Virus record (IMG/VR): IMGVR_UViG_3300032116_001635
Coordinates: 1 to 20,277 of that record
Origin: a virus
Strand: one strand, 5' to 3'
Length of the DNA: 20,277 nt
The notes under the pieces were generated by a model. That model searched no databases. It was not told the origin of the DNA and saw nothing but the letters and a program-made list of their open reading frames with translations. Numbering within the stretch: the stretch's first letter is position 1; every line of letters starts with the position of its first letter. Shown here in pieces: positions 7,345-13,637 of this stretch. A program made the position numbers and the translations under genes.

Positions 7345-7542
7345 TTATGCTTGAGCTATAGCATCTATTTTTTTCTTATTTATATTTTTATAAATCCTTC
7401 TGTAATGATCTGGATGATCTATCATAAGCTGAGATAGAAAGTCATTTCTAGCCGAACTTGACATTTTTGTAAAAACATAAACAATTTGTTCTATATCTTT
7501 TGACGATAATTTATCCGGCATTATTAATTTTTTTAAAAGCAT
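7345..7542 (-). CDS. Small helical hypothetical protein, 65 aa
   Basis: 65-aa protein starting MLLKKLIMPDKLSSKDIEQ. It is predicted all helical (IEQIVYVFTKMSSSARNDFLSQLM) with a basic C-terminus. GAGG lies 9 nt upstream of this ATG; the upstream in-frame TTG is less likely. The first 32 nt overlap the exonuclease 3' end, so translation is probably coupled. No family recognised. Confidence 0.65.
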   Translation of the reverse strand: MLLKKLIMPDKLSSKDIEQIVYVFTKMSSSARNDFLSQLMIDHPDHYRRIYKNINKKKIDAIAQA

Positions 7543-8110
7543 CGTATGGTTCCTCAAAAGTGAAATACTTATTTTCTGTATACTTCATCAACTGTTCCCA
7601 CACTATTACTGTTCTTTCGCAATCCGCTAAAGCAGTATGCGCCCTTCCACTGTATTTAATATTAAAATATTTGCACATGCTATCCATTGAACATGATTTT
7701 AGTTTTCCTTCATTAACTAGTTGTTGACCCATGCTTTTTGTATCAATATATTTTGGAATTTTAGGAAACTTTATGCCATATTTCCAATATTGTTTGGAAA
7801 TAAAACGTAAATCAAAAATTAAATTTTGACCAATTAAATGATCTGATTTACTAAATATTTCTTCTAAAATATTAAAACATTTAACAAAAGAAATAGAATT
7901 TTTCCAATCATTTTCATTATAACCATTAATATTTAATGCTTCTGGTGAAGCAGCTAAAATATTGCTAGGTTTTATTTTAAATTCATGTTTTTTAAGACAG
8001 ATTAAATCTGCATTATCTTTTAGTTCATATTCAATAATACCTAATTGAATTATTTCATGCTTTTTTAAATCCAACCCAGTTGTCTCAGTATCTATAGCGG
8101 TGATAAACAT
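7511..8110 (-). CDS. DnaQ-like 3'-5' exonuclease (DEDDh)
   Basis: 199-aa exonuclease. All five catalytic residues are visible: D7 and E9 in AIDTETTGLD (Exo I), D100 in GQNLIFDLRFI (Exo II), and H158 and D163 in AHTALADCERT (Exo III, h-type spacing). The length matches a stand-alone proofreading/RNase T-like nuclease. It could trim DNA or RNA ends in replication or host-DNA degradation. The start at 8110 shares a base with the HNH stop (TAATG); a TTG 30 nt upstream is disfavoured. The preceding HNH gene suggests a nuclease operon. Confidence 0.92.
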   Translation of the reverse strand: MFITAIDTETTGLDLKKHEIIQLGIIEYELKDNADLICLKKHEFKIKPSNILAASPEALNINGYNENDWKNSISFVKCFNILEEIFSKSDHLIGQNLIFDLRFISKQYWKYGIKFPKIPKYIDTKSMGQQLVNEGKLKSCSMDSMCKYFNIKYSGRAHTALADCERTVIVWEQLMKYTENKYFTFEEPYDAFKKINNAG

Positions 8111-8631
8111 TAAATTCTTTCTAAATAAAATTTCCAACACTCTGGAATATTATTTAAGCCATAATATTCACTATTAATTTCTTGAATGTATGGAAGCTTG
8201 TTTGGTTTTTTTGGTACTTTAAATAGTTTAAAATTTATTTCTTTTAGACTTTTCTCACCTTTTCTTTGATTACAAGAATAGCAAGAAACAACAACATTTT
8301 CCCAAACAGTCTTTCCGCCATCTTTTTTGGGAACAATATGATCTATTGTAAAAGTGCTTAAAGAAACTTTTTTAACACAATATTGACATAAACCTTCATC
8401 TCGTACCCAAACATTTTTTCTAGAAAAACGGATTGATTGTTTATGCCATGTTTTTTTATTATTTTTAAATGCAATAACAGCAGGAATTTTTAATTTTATT
8501 GATGGTGACTTAATATAAGCATCGTATTCTTCTACGATATTTGCTTTGTTTAGAAATACTAATGTAACCGCTTTTTCCCAAGTAATAACACCAAGCGGTT
8601 CATAAGAAGAAGAAAGAGCTAGAACTTTCAT
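8110..8631 (-). CDS. HNH endonuclease
   Basis: 173-aa member of the widespread bacterial/phage HNH family. The N-terminus VLALSSSYEPLGVITWEKAV is the family's conserved opening. The zinc site is C82-x2-C85 and C117-x2-C120, with the active-site segment FTIDHIVPKKDGG (D97-H98), N112 in TVWENVV, and N121 in CNQRKG. It nicks or cuts DNA with a divalent metal; in phages it may act in genome processing or packaging. GGAGG with 4 nt spacing precedes the ATG. Coupled by TAATG to the exonuclease. Confidence 0.92.
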   Translation of the reverse strand: MKVLALSSSYEPLGVITWEKAVTLVFLNKANIVEEYDAYIKSPSIKLKIPAVIAFKNNKKTWHKQSIRFSRKNVWVRDEGLCQYCVKKVSLSTFTIDHIVPKKDGGKTVWENVVVSCYSCNQRKGEKSLKEINFKLFKVPKKPNKLPYIQEINSEYYGLNNIPECWKFYLERI

Positions 8632-8687
8632 AGTGCCTCCATAGCACGTACATCATACTAGCTCTTGCTCCGCAGGTAAAGCCCTTA

Positions 8688-8942
8688 CTATACTTGGACG
8701 TGCATAATTTCAGTAGTGCTATTATCAGATTTAATATTTAAGTCTTTAACAAATACACTATTAACATTTCCACATTTAGCACATGAGAAAATAGGAATTG
8801 GTGCCATCATATCCTTACCTGTCTCGGTAACCAATCCAGAAACATGTTTTATTACAAACGTTTGATTAAATACTTCATTACTGCATTTTTCACAAGCAAC
8901 ATTTTTTGCACTTTGTACTTGCATAGCTGTTAAATTAGACAT
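8688..8942 (-). CDS. Zinc-ribbon protein, 84 aa
   Basis: 84-aa protein with two CxxC knuckles: C17-EK-C20 and C54-AK-C57, the second followed by GN as in classic zinc ribbons. The 33-residue insertion between them contains a strand-rich segment. Small zinc ribbons of this kind occur in many T4-like aquatic phages without known function; it may bind nucleic acid or a host polymerase. A strong AGGAG lies 7 nt from the ATG. Ends about 55 nt before the HNH gene. Confidence 0.8.
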   Translation of the reverse strand: MSNLTAMQVQSAKNVACEKCSNEVFNQTFVIKHVSGLVTETGKDMMAPIPIFSCAKCGNVNSVFVKDLNIKSDNSTTEIMHVQV

Positions 8943-8952
8943 ATATATCTCC

Positions 8953-9282
8953 TTATAAACTCATAATAATCATACCTGCAAATGCCATCAACAAACCAAC
9001 TAATTTATGACCTTGTAACTCATTGCTTAGAATAATAAATGCTGTAGAATACCAAGCTGCATGAAAGAAGAAAGTTTGGAACACCGACATCAATGTTAGT
9101 GGTAAAATATTAGCTCTTAATTGATAAGCAAAAATACTAGCACTTATAAAGCTAGTTAAATAAGACCAATACCATCCATATAAACCATCTCTTATTGCTT
9201 TAGATAAAAAAGCAGCAAATATTCCATTGCTTACTAAACAAATAGCAACAATAATAATTTTTATTTGATTTGTCACTGGCAT
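8953..9282 (-). CDS. Four-helix membrane protein, SMR/EamA-like
   Basis: 109-aa protein with four predicted membrane helices (about residues 7-27, 38-56, 59-78, 87-107), the size and helix count of small-multidrug-resistance or half-EamA transporters. No conserved membrane glutamate of true SMR pumps is evident, so transport is unproven. It follows the lysis cassette by 11 bp and may be cotranscribed. The ATG directly follows a TATAATATGTTATAAT repeat; no Shine-Dalgarno is seen. Confidence 0.7.
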   Translation of the reverse strand: MPVTNQIKIIIVAICLVSNGIFAAFLSKAIRDGLYGWYWSYLTSFISASIFAYQLRANILPLTLMSVFQTFFFHAAWYSTAFIILSNELQGHKLVGLLMAFAGMIIMSL

Positions 9283-9293
9283 ATTATAACATA

Positions 9294-9941
9294 TTATAGT
9301 TTAATTTTACACATGTCCCATTCCATAATTTTTCTTCTTATTTGCGGCACTTTATTATTCCGATGATCTTTTTTGATCACTGCCCAATAAGCACCATTTT
9401 TTACAACTATTTTTTCATGACGTTTTATTTGTGCAGTAAGTATCCCTATGCCACATGATAAATTAAAATATGGATCAAATATTGTTTTTCTTATATCATC
9501 ATCTTCAAATTGTATATCTTGTGTCCAATTAAAATCACAATAATTTCTCCAGTAAGAATCTTCATAACTCAATTGTAGCAATCCTTCGCTGGCTATAGTT
9601 TTTCTAGTAACACGATCTATTCCCAAGCTTGGTTCTTCCATGCGGGCTTTTTTATTCCAACCGCTTTCATACCAACTCATCATAGATATAAGCTGCGCCC
9701 AAACATCCACTTGTTCATCACGATTTAGTTTATAAAAATTTGGACAGAACAAATCCATATCCTGAACACGATCAAGGATCTCAAAATTACGATAGATTTG
9801 TTCACGCACATGATCACTCCAACGATAACGCTTTGGATGATCTTTTTCCCAAGCAAGAGGCTTGTGAATGGCGGCTGGCACAATACCAGAAAACAAAAAA
9901 AGGGCCGCGAGGCCCGAAACAATTTTTTTCCAATTTATCAT
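9294..9941 (-). CDS. Secreted lytic transglycosylase-like lysis protein
   Basis: 215-aa protein. Residues 1-24 form a signal peptide or signal-anchor (MINWKKIVSGLAALFLFSGIV). The lysozyme-like domain shows the catalytic Glu92 in SWYESGWNKKA and the later SEGLLQLS segment (118-125), the SLT pattern E-S-G...G-L-x-Q. It should cut peptidoglycan from the periplasmic side, exported by host Sec. Its ATG overlaps the stop of a tiny membrane gene (ATGA), and another tiny membrane protein precedes that, so this looks like a lysis cassette separate from the GH19 enzyme. Oddity: codons 9-16 contain a terminator-like hairpin. Confidence 0.82.
   Translation of the reverse strand: MINWKKIVSGLAALFLFSGIVPAAIHKPLAWEKDHPKRYRWSDHVREQIYRNFEILDRVQDMDLFCPNFYKLNRDEQVDVWAQLISMMSWYESGWNKKARMEEPSLGIDRVTRKTIASEGLLQLSYEDSYWRNYCDFNWTQDIQFEDDDIRKTIFDPYFNLSCGIGILTAQIKRHEKIVVKNGAYWAVIKKDHRNNKVPQIRRKIMEWDMCKIKL
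9895..9915 (-). terminator. Terminator-like hairpin inside the transglycosylase gene
   Basis: On the minus strand GGGCC-TCGC-GGCCC is followed directly by TTTTTTT, a textbook intrinsic terminator, but it lies within codons for the signal-peptide segment (S-G-L-A-A-L-F). It could attenuate expression of the lysis enzyme. Confidence 0.6.
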
Positions 9942-10105
9942 GGATTTATATCCCTTTGTAATGTGTTAGCATATCGCGGAGGCGGTTTAACACTCTTCCA
10001 ATATATGCTGCCAAAAAAAGCAGTAAGTATTAAAATAGCTCCAAGACCGGCACAAAATATCAAATTAAGTACATCAATTAATTCCCTTTTTTCTTTATCA
10101 CTCAT
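9938..10105 (-). CDS. Small membrane protein, possible holin or spanin partner, 55 aa
   Basis: 55-aa protein (MSDKEKRELIDVLNLIFCAG...). A charged N-terminus is followed by one membrane helix (about residues 11-34) and a Pro-rich basic tail (KSVKPPPRY). Stop and the transglycosylase ATG overlap (ATGA), and the previous mini-gene ends 1 nt before its ATG. Position and topology suggest a lysis accessory such as holin, antiholin or inner-membrane spanin; this is inference from context. Confidence 0.72.
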   Translation of the reverse strand: MSDKEKRELIDVLNLIFCAGLGAILILTAFFGSIYWKSVKPPPRYANTLQRDINP

Positions 10106-10106
10106 A

Positions 10107-10208
10107 TTATATAGCTTTCCATAGCAACCAGATGATGCCGCCAGCTACACATAATAGTACAAACGCTTTGGCTATGTCAACCAAGCGGTCAAGTTCATTT
10201 TGATTCAT
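10107..10208 (-). CDS. Mini membrane protein, 33 aa
   Basis: 33-aa protein MNQNELDRLVDIAKAFVLLC...: a short acidic N-terminus and one membrane helix with a Gly-Gly and Trp-rich end. AAGGA with 6 nt spacing gives a clear start. It is first in the tri-cistronic lysis cassette. A 40-aa protein at 17865-17987 has the same plan (ELxxLV followed by one helix), so the two may be distant relatives. Possible holin-like role is inference. Confidence 0.7.
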   Translation of the reverse strand: MNQNELDRLVDIAKAFVLLCVAGGIIWLLWKAI

Positions 10209-10210
10209 GC

Positions 10211-10408
10211 TTATTCCTTTATAATAGGTATAACTTCTAATTGGTCATCATATAGATAAAGCGGCTCCTTATCCACCCCCCTATCGATCTCTATATAATA
10301 AGTACCAGTATATTCTTCTCTGTCTATGCCGCTAACATATCCATAAACATCTTCGTATTTACGAACACGAACAAAATCACCCAATTGTACAAGGCATTGG
10401 CGATTCAT
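10211..10408 (-). CDS. Small SH3/KOW-like protein, 65 aa
   Basis: 65-aa all-beta protein: LGDFVRVRKYEDVYGYVSGIDREEYTGTYYIEID...YLYDDQLEVIP. The GDxVR, YGYVxGI and terminal LEVI segments match tiny beta-barrel proteins common in T4-like aquatic phages, with unknown role. It lies 2 nt before the mini membrane gene and 6 nt after the preceding gene. Shine-Dalgarno weak. Two more proteins of the same general type occur at 11573 and 11757. Confidence 0.7.
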   Translation of the reverse strand: MNRQCLVQLGDFVRVRKYEDVYGYVSGIDREEYTGTYYIEIDRGVDKEPLYLYDDQLEVIPIIKE

Positions 10409-10414
10409 AAGACA

Positions 10415-10642
10415 CTATTCAGGTTTAGAATTATCTAATAAATAATTTTCTACTGTTACTCCATAGGTATGCATAAAAGCACGCTCACAAGCTTCCATAA
10501 GCGCTCTATAATCTTCATTATAAAGCATTTCTGCTAATTCTTTTGGCGTATCTCTATAAAATTTTAAAATAGAACCATATGAAGCTTCTTCTGTTAATGA
10601 TTCTTTAATGACTTCTCGTAAATATTCTTTAGTTATTTTCAT
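10415..10642 (-). CDS. MKITKEYL-leader protein, 75 aa
   Basis: 75-aa protein whose first 20 residues (MKITKEYLREVIKESLTEEA) are nearly the same as in two neighbouring proteins, while the rest differs (helical, with EMLYNEDYRALMEACERAF). A T4-like precedent is the capsid-targeting leader of internal proteins, cleaved by the prohead protease after x-x-E; here SLTE would be a matching site. I infer packaging into the head, unproven. AAAGGAG with 6 nt spacing precedes the ATG, and a terminator lies upstream. Confidence 0.75.
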   Translation of the reverse strand: MKITKEYLREVIKESLTEEASYGSILKFYRDTPKELAEMLYNEDYRALMEACERAFMHTYGVTVENYLLDNSKPE

Positions 10643-10679
10643 AGTTTTCTCCTTTAAAATATATAGTCATAAAAGCAAT

Positions 10680-10738
10680 AAAAAACCCGCCAACAGTGGG
10701 CGTGCCGCCATACAGCAGGGGGCAGAGGCAGTGCGGGT
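10680..10738 (-). terminator. Large GC-rich terminator
   Basis: Outer stem ACCCGC / GCGGGT encloses a GC-rich interior with further pairing; on the minus strand it ends in TTTTTT. It separates two of the MKITKEYL genes and stands out against AT-rich surroundings. Confidence 0.75.
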
Positions 10739-10744
10739 ATCTTA

Positions 10745-11047
10745 TTAAATAAGTGTTTGTACTTTTTGTAAATTGCTTATGCTATCTTCTATCAATTGTA
10801 GAACTTGTGGGTCACCGTTTTGTTGTTTGAAGGTAGAAGCTAGGGTAGCTAGATCTGCCATCATTACATCTATTCTGTCTACATTAATTTCGCGTTCTTT
10901 TTCTAGCATACCGCGTACATGGCGTACTTCTTCTTCATCATCGCTAGAATATGCTTCTTCTGCTCCAACTGCTTCTAGATCTGTTAGATCTGCTTCTTGC
11001 AGAGACTCTTTTATAAGAGCTTTTAAATATTCCTTAGTAATTTTCAT
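10745..11047 (-). CDS. MKITKEYL-leader protein, 100 aa
   Basis: 100-aa protein with leader MKITKEYLKALIKESLQEAD, then an acidic stretch (EEAYSSDDEEEV) and a helical region (VDRIDVMMADLATLASTF...LIEDSISNLQKVQ) likely to form a coiled coil. The leader is shared with the genes at 10415 and at 11051 (internal). It starts 3 nt after the stop of the upstream gene, so they are coupled. Internal head protein or scaffold-like role is inferred only from the leader. Confidence 0.75.
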   Translation of the reverse strand: MKITKEYLKALIKESLQEADLTDLEAVGAEEAYSSDDEEEVRHVRGMLEKEREINVDRIDVMMADLATLASTFKQQNGDPQVLQLIEDSISNLQKVQTLI

Positions 11048-11050
11048 GCT

Positions 11051-11551
11051 TTATTTCTTCTTTAGCAAATCAAGAAGTTTTTCACCAACTTTTTTATTTC
11101 TTTCATCACTTGAAGCAGCTAGTTGTCTGGCATATTTCATGACAGCAACCATGCCCTGACCAGAAGACATAGCGACTTTTCGCAAATCATCACGGCTTTT
11201 GGCTTTGTGTGCTTCACCGCGTGATGGACCCTTTAGGGCTTCAGCTTCGGTTAAGTTTTCTCTCAAGCTTTCACGAATTAATTCTGTTAGATATTCTTTA
11301 GTAATTTTCATAGTTTTTTTCTCATTTAGTCCAAGATGCATTTTTATAACTGGTTCACTATTTATATATTTTTTAAATGATCCATAATCACCCGGATATA
11401 GATTATCCCAATTTCTAACTATATCCGCTATTTCTTTATGATTTCCATGAAATATATAATTAGTTAATGCATCTTCCCGTTTTTGTTTGATCCGCAAAGG
11501 TGCATATTCATATAGTTTCCACAATCTATATAGTTTGCTAGCTGTGTTCAT
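11051..11551 (-). CDS. Two-part ORF: unknown N-domain plus internal MKITKEYL protein
   Basis: 166-aa continuous frame. Residues 1-80 (MNTASKLYRLWKLYEYAPLRI...) form an unrelated Tyr/Arg-rich domain. Residue 81 begins MKITKEYLTELIRESLREN, followed by an 86-residue basic protein (GEAHKAKSRDDLRKV...KVGEKLLDLLKKK). The bases before the internal ATG at 11311 (ATGAGAAAAAAACT) resemble the AAGGAGAAAACT before the 10642 gene, so the second part probably was, or still is, translated on its own as 86 aa. TATAAATA at 11359-11366 could be a T4-type late promoter for it. Either a fusion or two nested products. Confidence 0.65.
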   Translation of the reverse strand: MNTASKLYRLWKLYEYAPLRIKQKREDALTNYIFHGNHKEIADIVRNWDNLYPGDYGSFKKYINSEPVIKMHLGLNEKKTMKITKEYLTELIRESLRENLTEAEALKGPSRGEAHKAKSRDDLRKVAMSSGQGMVAVMKYARQLAASSDERNKKVGEKLLDLLKKK

Positions 11552-11572
11552 ATAACATAAATAGTGTATATT

Positions 11573-11779
11573 TTATGAAATGTAAGCTAATTCATGATAA
11601 AAACAGCGGATTATCTGCCCATCATGTAAACTTTCTACAATATAATATTGCTCCATACCATCGGCACCAAACAGCATATCTAGAACAATACCATATCCTG
11701 CATCGCCGTTATCGATGGTCAAGGTTACCAAATCACCTGCTTCATAGACCCGGAAGTTATTTTTTCTTTTTATTGCCAT
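11573..11779 (-). CDS. Small SH3/KOW-like protein, 68 aa
   Basis: 68-aa beta-rich protein: YEAGDLVTLTIDNGDAGYGIVLDM...MEQYYIVESLHDGQIIRCFYHEL. GDLV, GYGIV and YYIVE...DG are the pattern of small phage SH3-like barrels. It overlaps the end of the upstream gene by 23 nt, whose 3' end must supply initiation context; no strong Shine-Dalgarno is visible. Function unknown. Confidence 0.72.
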   Translation of the reverse strand: MAIKRKNNFRVYEAGDLVTLTIDNGDAGYGIVLDMLFGADGMEQYYIVESLHDGQIIRCFYHELAYIS

Positions 11780-12065
11780 AAATGCCGTTGTATTTCTGTT
11801 TTATAAATTCACTAGCATACTCATATGTTGGATTCACTTTATAAATTTCTAACAATTCTTTTGCATTGGTGACACTCATTTCATCCGTTGGTGAAGTTTT
11901 ATTTTGTCTATCACTCCACTCGATCATATAATACGGTTGATTATTATATGTGCTAAGACCTCTATCAATAACGGTAGCAATGAGAAAACGTGGTTCTCCC
12001 AAGCTATCATCCCAGCTACCAAGGATATCTCCTATGTCGTGTTTATATTTCTTTGTCTTGCCCAT
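11757..12065 (-). CDS. SH3-like small protein, 102 aa
   Basis: 102-aa protein with KHDIGDILGSWDDSLGEPRFLIATVIDRG...NQPYYMIEWSD, a beta-barrel pattern akin to its neighbour, and a C-terminal helix plus Lys-rich end. It is the first gene left of the composition boundary and has no recognisable sigma70 promoter box next to its ATG, unlike the genes to its right. Function unknown. Confidence 0.65.
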   Translation of the reverse strand: MGKTKKYKHDIGDILGSWDDSLGEPRFLIATVIDRGLSTYNNQPYYMIEWSDRQNKTSPTDEMSVTNAKELLEIYKVNPTYEYASEFIKQKYNGIYGNKKKK

Positions 12066-12167
12066 AGAAATGAAAAATTCCCAATTTTGGTCCAGAGTTT
12101 ATTTTTGACCATAGCCTTTTTTATCCCATCACGATAGTTTCATAGAGACTTATATTTCGGTTGCATA
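12066..12167. other. Intergenic stretch at the composition boundary
   Basis: 102 bases without a gene. A weak GGTC/GACC inverted repeat is the only structure noted. The change from AT-rich to GC-richer sequence takes place around here. Confidence 0.4.
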
Positions 12168-12551
12168 TCAGAGGGATAGGGAGGGGAGGGGGGACTCCCT
12201 CCATGCCTTAGCAAAAAAACTTTTGTAACCGCTTTCAAACTTTCGCTGCTTTGTTTTATGCAACAGCTCAGGCAAGGTAAAGAAAATACTTTGACCAATG
12301 TTCCTATACATTCTATCCCATTCATCTGGGATGATCAACCCTTGCTCTGTCAAATGTGTCACAGCTTTTGTCACAGCTGTGTAAGCATAGACAAGATCAA
12401 ACAGTCTATCCAACTCATGTGCCTTATGCAAGTGCAGATAGTTATCAGCAGCAAAGGAGATACGCTTACCAGTGAAGCTCCATAGATTGTTTAGTCTATG
12501 AAGTGTCAAGGCAACCTTGTCTATCTCATGCTGGATGTTCTCATTAACCAT
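12168..12551 (-). CDS. Hypothetical helical protein, 127 aa, leaderless
   Basis: 127-aa protein (MVNENIQHEIDKVALTLHRL...), mostly helical with several His and Trp; no known domain. Its ATG lies 6 nt after the -10 box of a TTGCCT-17-TAGGAT promoter, so the mRNA should start at the ATG. The last codons (SPLPSLSL) are C-rich on the coding strand and cover a G-quadruplex-type G-run on the other. It is the leftmost gene of the leaderless array. Confidence 0.68.
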   Translation of the reverse strand: MVNENIQHEIDKVALTLHRLNNLWSFTGKRISFAADNYLHLHKAHELDRLFDLVYAYTAVTKAVTHLTEQGLIIPDEWDRMYRNIGQSIFFTLPELLHKTKQRKFESGYKSFFAKAWRESPLPSLSL

Positions 12552-12557
12552 ATGTCC

Positions 12558-12586
12558 ATCCTATCTCCCTCCGAGGTGGAAGGCAA
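12558..12586 (-). promoter_or_regulatory. Promoter of the 127-aa gene
   Basis: TTGCCT, 17 nt, TAGGAT; the ATG follows after GGACAT (6 nt), predicting a leaderless mRNA. Confidence 0.7.
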
Positions 12587-12601
12587 CAACAATCTTTTTA
12601 T

Positions 12602-12689
12602 TTGACTCCCCTACGCAGGCATGATATAATAGTGTCAGCCCCCCGCCCGAAAGGGCGGCTATTATAGCTCACCCAATCGGGGAAGTCAA
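12602..12689. promoter_or_regulatory. Convergent-promoter hairpin element E1
   Basis: Plus promoter TTGACT-17-TATAAT (12602-12630) with extended TGA; hairpin CCGCCC-GAAA-GGGCGG (12643-12658); minus promoter TTGACT-17-TATAAT (12689-12661). Lies 8 bp downstream of the DnaJ-type zinc-finger gene. Confidence 0.72.
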
Positions 12690-12697
12690 CAACTATC

Positions 12698-13066
12698 TTA
12701 ATACTCCCCAAGGTAACGGCGCTCCGCAGCGCACTCGCGCTCGTAGTCCGCACGGTCTTCCTCCGCACGGTCGTAGCCCTCACGCTCCGCGTCCGTGAGC
12801 GTGTCAAGGTCAGGCACGCGCACCTTGCCCGATGCGTTGCACTCGCGGCACGCAACATCGTGCTTGCCATTGAAATAAGCCTCGCGCTCCTCCTCATCGT
12901 CGAAGAGGTCATAGAACTCACTCTCGGTAAAACCGTTGGAAAAAGACTCAGGATCGTGCTTGCCGTTGCCCTCGCAACGCTCGCAAATCTCCCACTTGGT
13001 AGACACACTGATCTCCTGAAGCTCGTCGCCCACGCGAATCTCAATCGTCATTTCGTTCTTGGTCAT
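12698..13066 (-). CDS. DnaJ-type zinc-finger protein, 122 aa
   Basis: 122-aa acidic protein with ICERCEGNGKH (C28, C31) and ACRECNASGKV (C73, C76), the CxxCxGxG pair of DnaJ-like zinc fingers, separated by an acidic insert containing ESEFYDLFDDEEEREAYF. Similar small proteins are frequent in phages and environmental plasmids; function unknown, perhaps protein binding. Leaderless: the ATG is 6 nt after AATAAT. The C-terminus is Arg/Glu-rich. GC-rich codon use contrasts with the genes left of 12,100. Confidence 0.8.
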   Translation of the reverse strand: MTKNEMTIEIRVGDELQEISVSTKWEICERCEGNGKHDPESFSNGFTESEFYDLFDDEEEREAYFNGKHDVACRECNASGKVRVPDLDTLTDAEREGYDRAEEDRADYERECAAERRYLGEY

Positions 13067-13072
13067 AGCGGT

Positions 13073-13101
13073 ATTATTTCACAGGTCAGGTCCACACACA
13101 A
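13073..13101 (-). promoter_or_regulatory. Promoter of the DnaJ-type zinc-finger gene
   Basis: TTGTGT, 17 nt, AATAAT; ATG 6 nt further. Leaderless. Confidence 0.65.
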
Positions 13102-13136
13102 GCGTTTATTTATTTTTGCCACGCTGCGCTTTTAGC

Positions 13137-13222
13137 TTGACTCGCCACTACACATGGGGTATAATACCAGCCGCGCCTCTGGCGCGGGGGGCTAGTATAG
13201 CAAACCCCCCAACGCCTGTCAA
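13137..13222. promoter_or_regulatory. Convergent-promoter hairpin element E2
   Basis: Plus promoter TTGACT-17-TATAAT; hairpin CCGCGCC-TCT-GGCGCGG (13171-13187); minus promoter TTGACA-17-TATACT (13222-13194) whose -10 is flanked by GGGGGG and CCCCCC arms. The minus -35 directly abuts the TAG of the 63-aa gene. Confidence 0.78.
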
Positions 13223-13414
13223 CTAATATTCGTTCATGTACATATCCACCAGATCGTCGTGGATGTCGCCGTCCGTTTCCTCCCGGTCGTCCACCCTGCC
13301 GAACTCCTGTTCATCGTTGAACGCTTCCGCGCAGTCCAAGCACATCAGCTTGCCACCGTCAACAATGCACTGCCCGTGCAGCTTCACACCACAGTCGTCG
13401 CAGTTCTTGGTCAT
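13223..13414 (-). CDS. Zinc-ribbon miniprotein, 63 aa
   Basis: 63-aa protein: NCDDCGVKLHG (C5, C8) and LMCLDCAEAF (C25, C28) form a compact four-Cys zinc ribbon, followed by a very acidic tail (EETDGDIHDDLVDMYMNEY). The acidic tail could mimic nucleic acid or bind a basic host partner; that is speculation. Leaderless: ATG 6 nt after TATAAT. The stop TAG runs into the -35 of element E2. Confidence 0.78.
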   Translation of the reverse strand: MTKNCDDCGVKLHGQCIVDGGKLMCLDCAEAFNDEQEFGRVDDREETDGDIHDDLVDMYMNEY

Positions 13415-13420
13415 GGTGAT

Positions 13421-13450
13421 ATTATAGCTTTTTTTCTCTGAAGGAATCAA
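13421..13450 (-). promoter_or_regulatory. Promoter of the 63-aa zinc-ribbon gene
   Basis: TTGATT, 18 nt, TATAAT; ATG 6 nt further. The -35 begins 3 bases after the TAG of the preceding gene. Confidence 0.78.
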
Positions 13451-13453
13451 CTA

Positions 13454-13576
13454 CTAACGGCACATCTTTTTTCCCTGCTGCCGCTCGCAACGCTTCACCC
13501 ACCGCTTCAGGTAACGCTTGGCACCCTTCGTGCAGAGCCACATCTCGCTGCGCCGAATCTTCGTGAGCTTGTTCAT
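13454..13576 (-). CDS. Basic Cys-containing miniprotein, 40 aa
   Basis: 40-aa, strongly basic protein (MNKLTKIRRSEMWLCTKGAKRYLKRW...) with three Cys and alternating Arg/Lys. Expected to bind nucleic acid or an acidic protein, but no motif is diagnostic. Supported as a gene by its perfectly placed leaderless promoter (TATAAT 6 nt before ATG) and by the snug fit with the next promoter. Confidence 0.68.
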   Translation of the reverse strand: MNKLTKIRRSEMWLCTKGAKRYLKRWVKRCERQQGKKMCR

Positions 13577-13582
13577 GGGGAT

Positions 13583-13611
13583 ATTATACAGGAAAGCTGG
13601 GACGTTTGGAA
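13583..13611 (-). promoter_or_regulatory. Promoter of the 40-aa basic gene
   Basis: TTCCAA, 17 nt, TATAAT; ATG 6 nt further. An A-rich tract lies upstream of the -35 on the minus strand. Confidence 0.68.
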
Positions 13612-13637
13612 GCCCTTATCTTTTTTTTTCTTTTCTC

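Noticed and set aside
7377-7384. T4-type late promoter TATAAATA (also at 11359-11366)
   Set aside because: Only two copies on the minus strand in an AT-rich 12 kb, about what chance allows; kept only as a remark for the nested gene at 11311.
12598-13044. Minus-strand ORF of 148 aa, Ser/Arg/Thr-rich
   Set aside because: Frame-shifted shadow of the DnaJ-type zinc-finger gene running through element E1.
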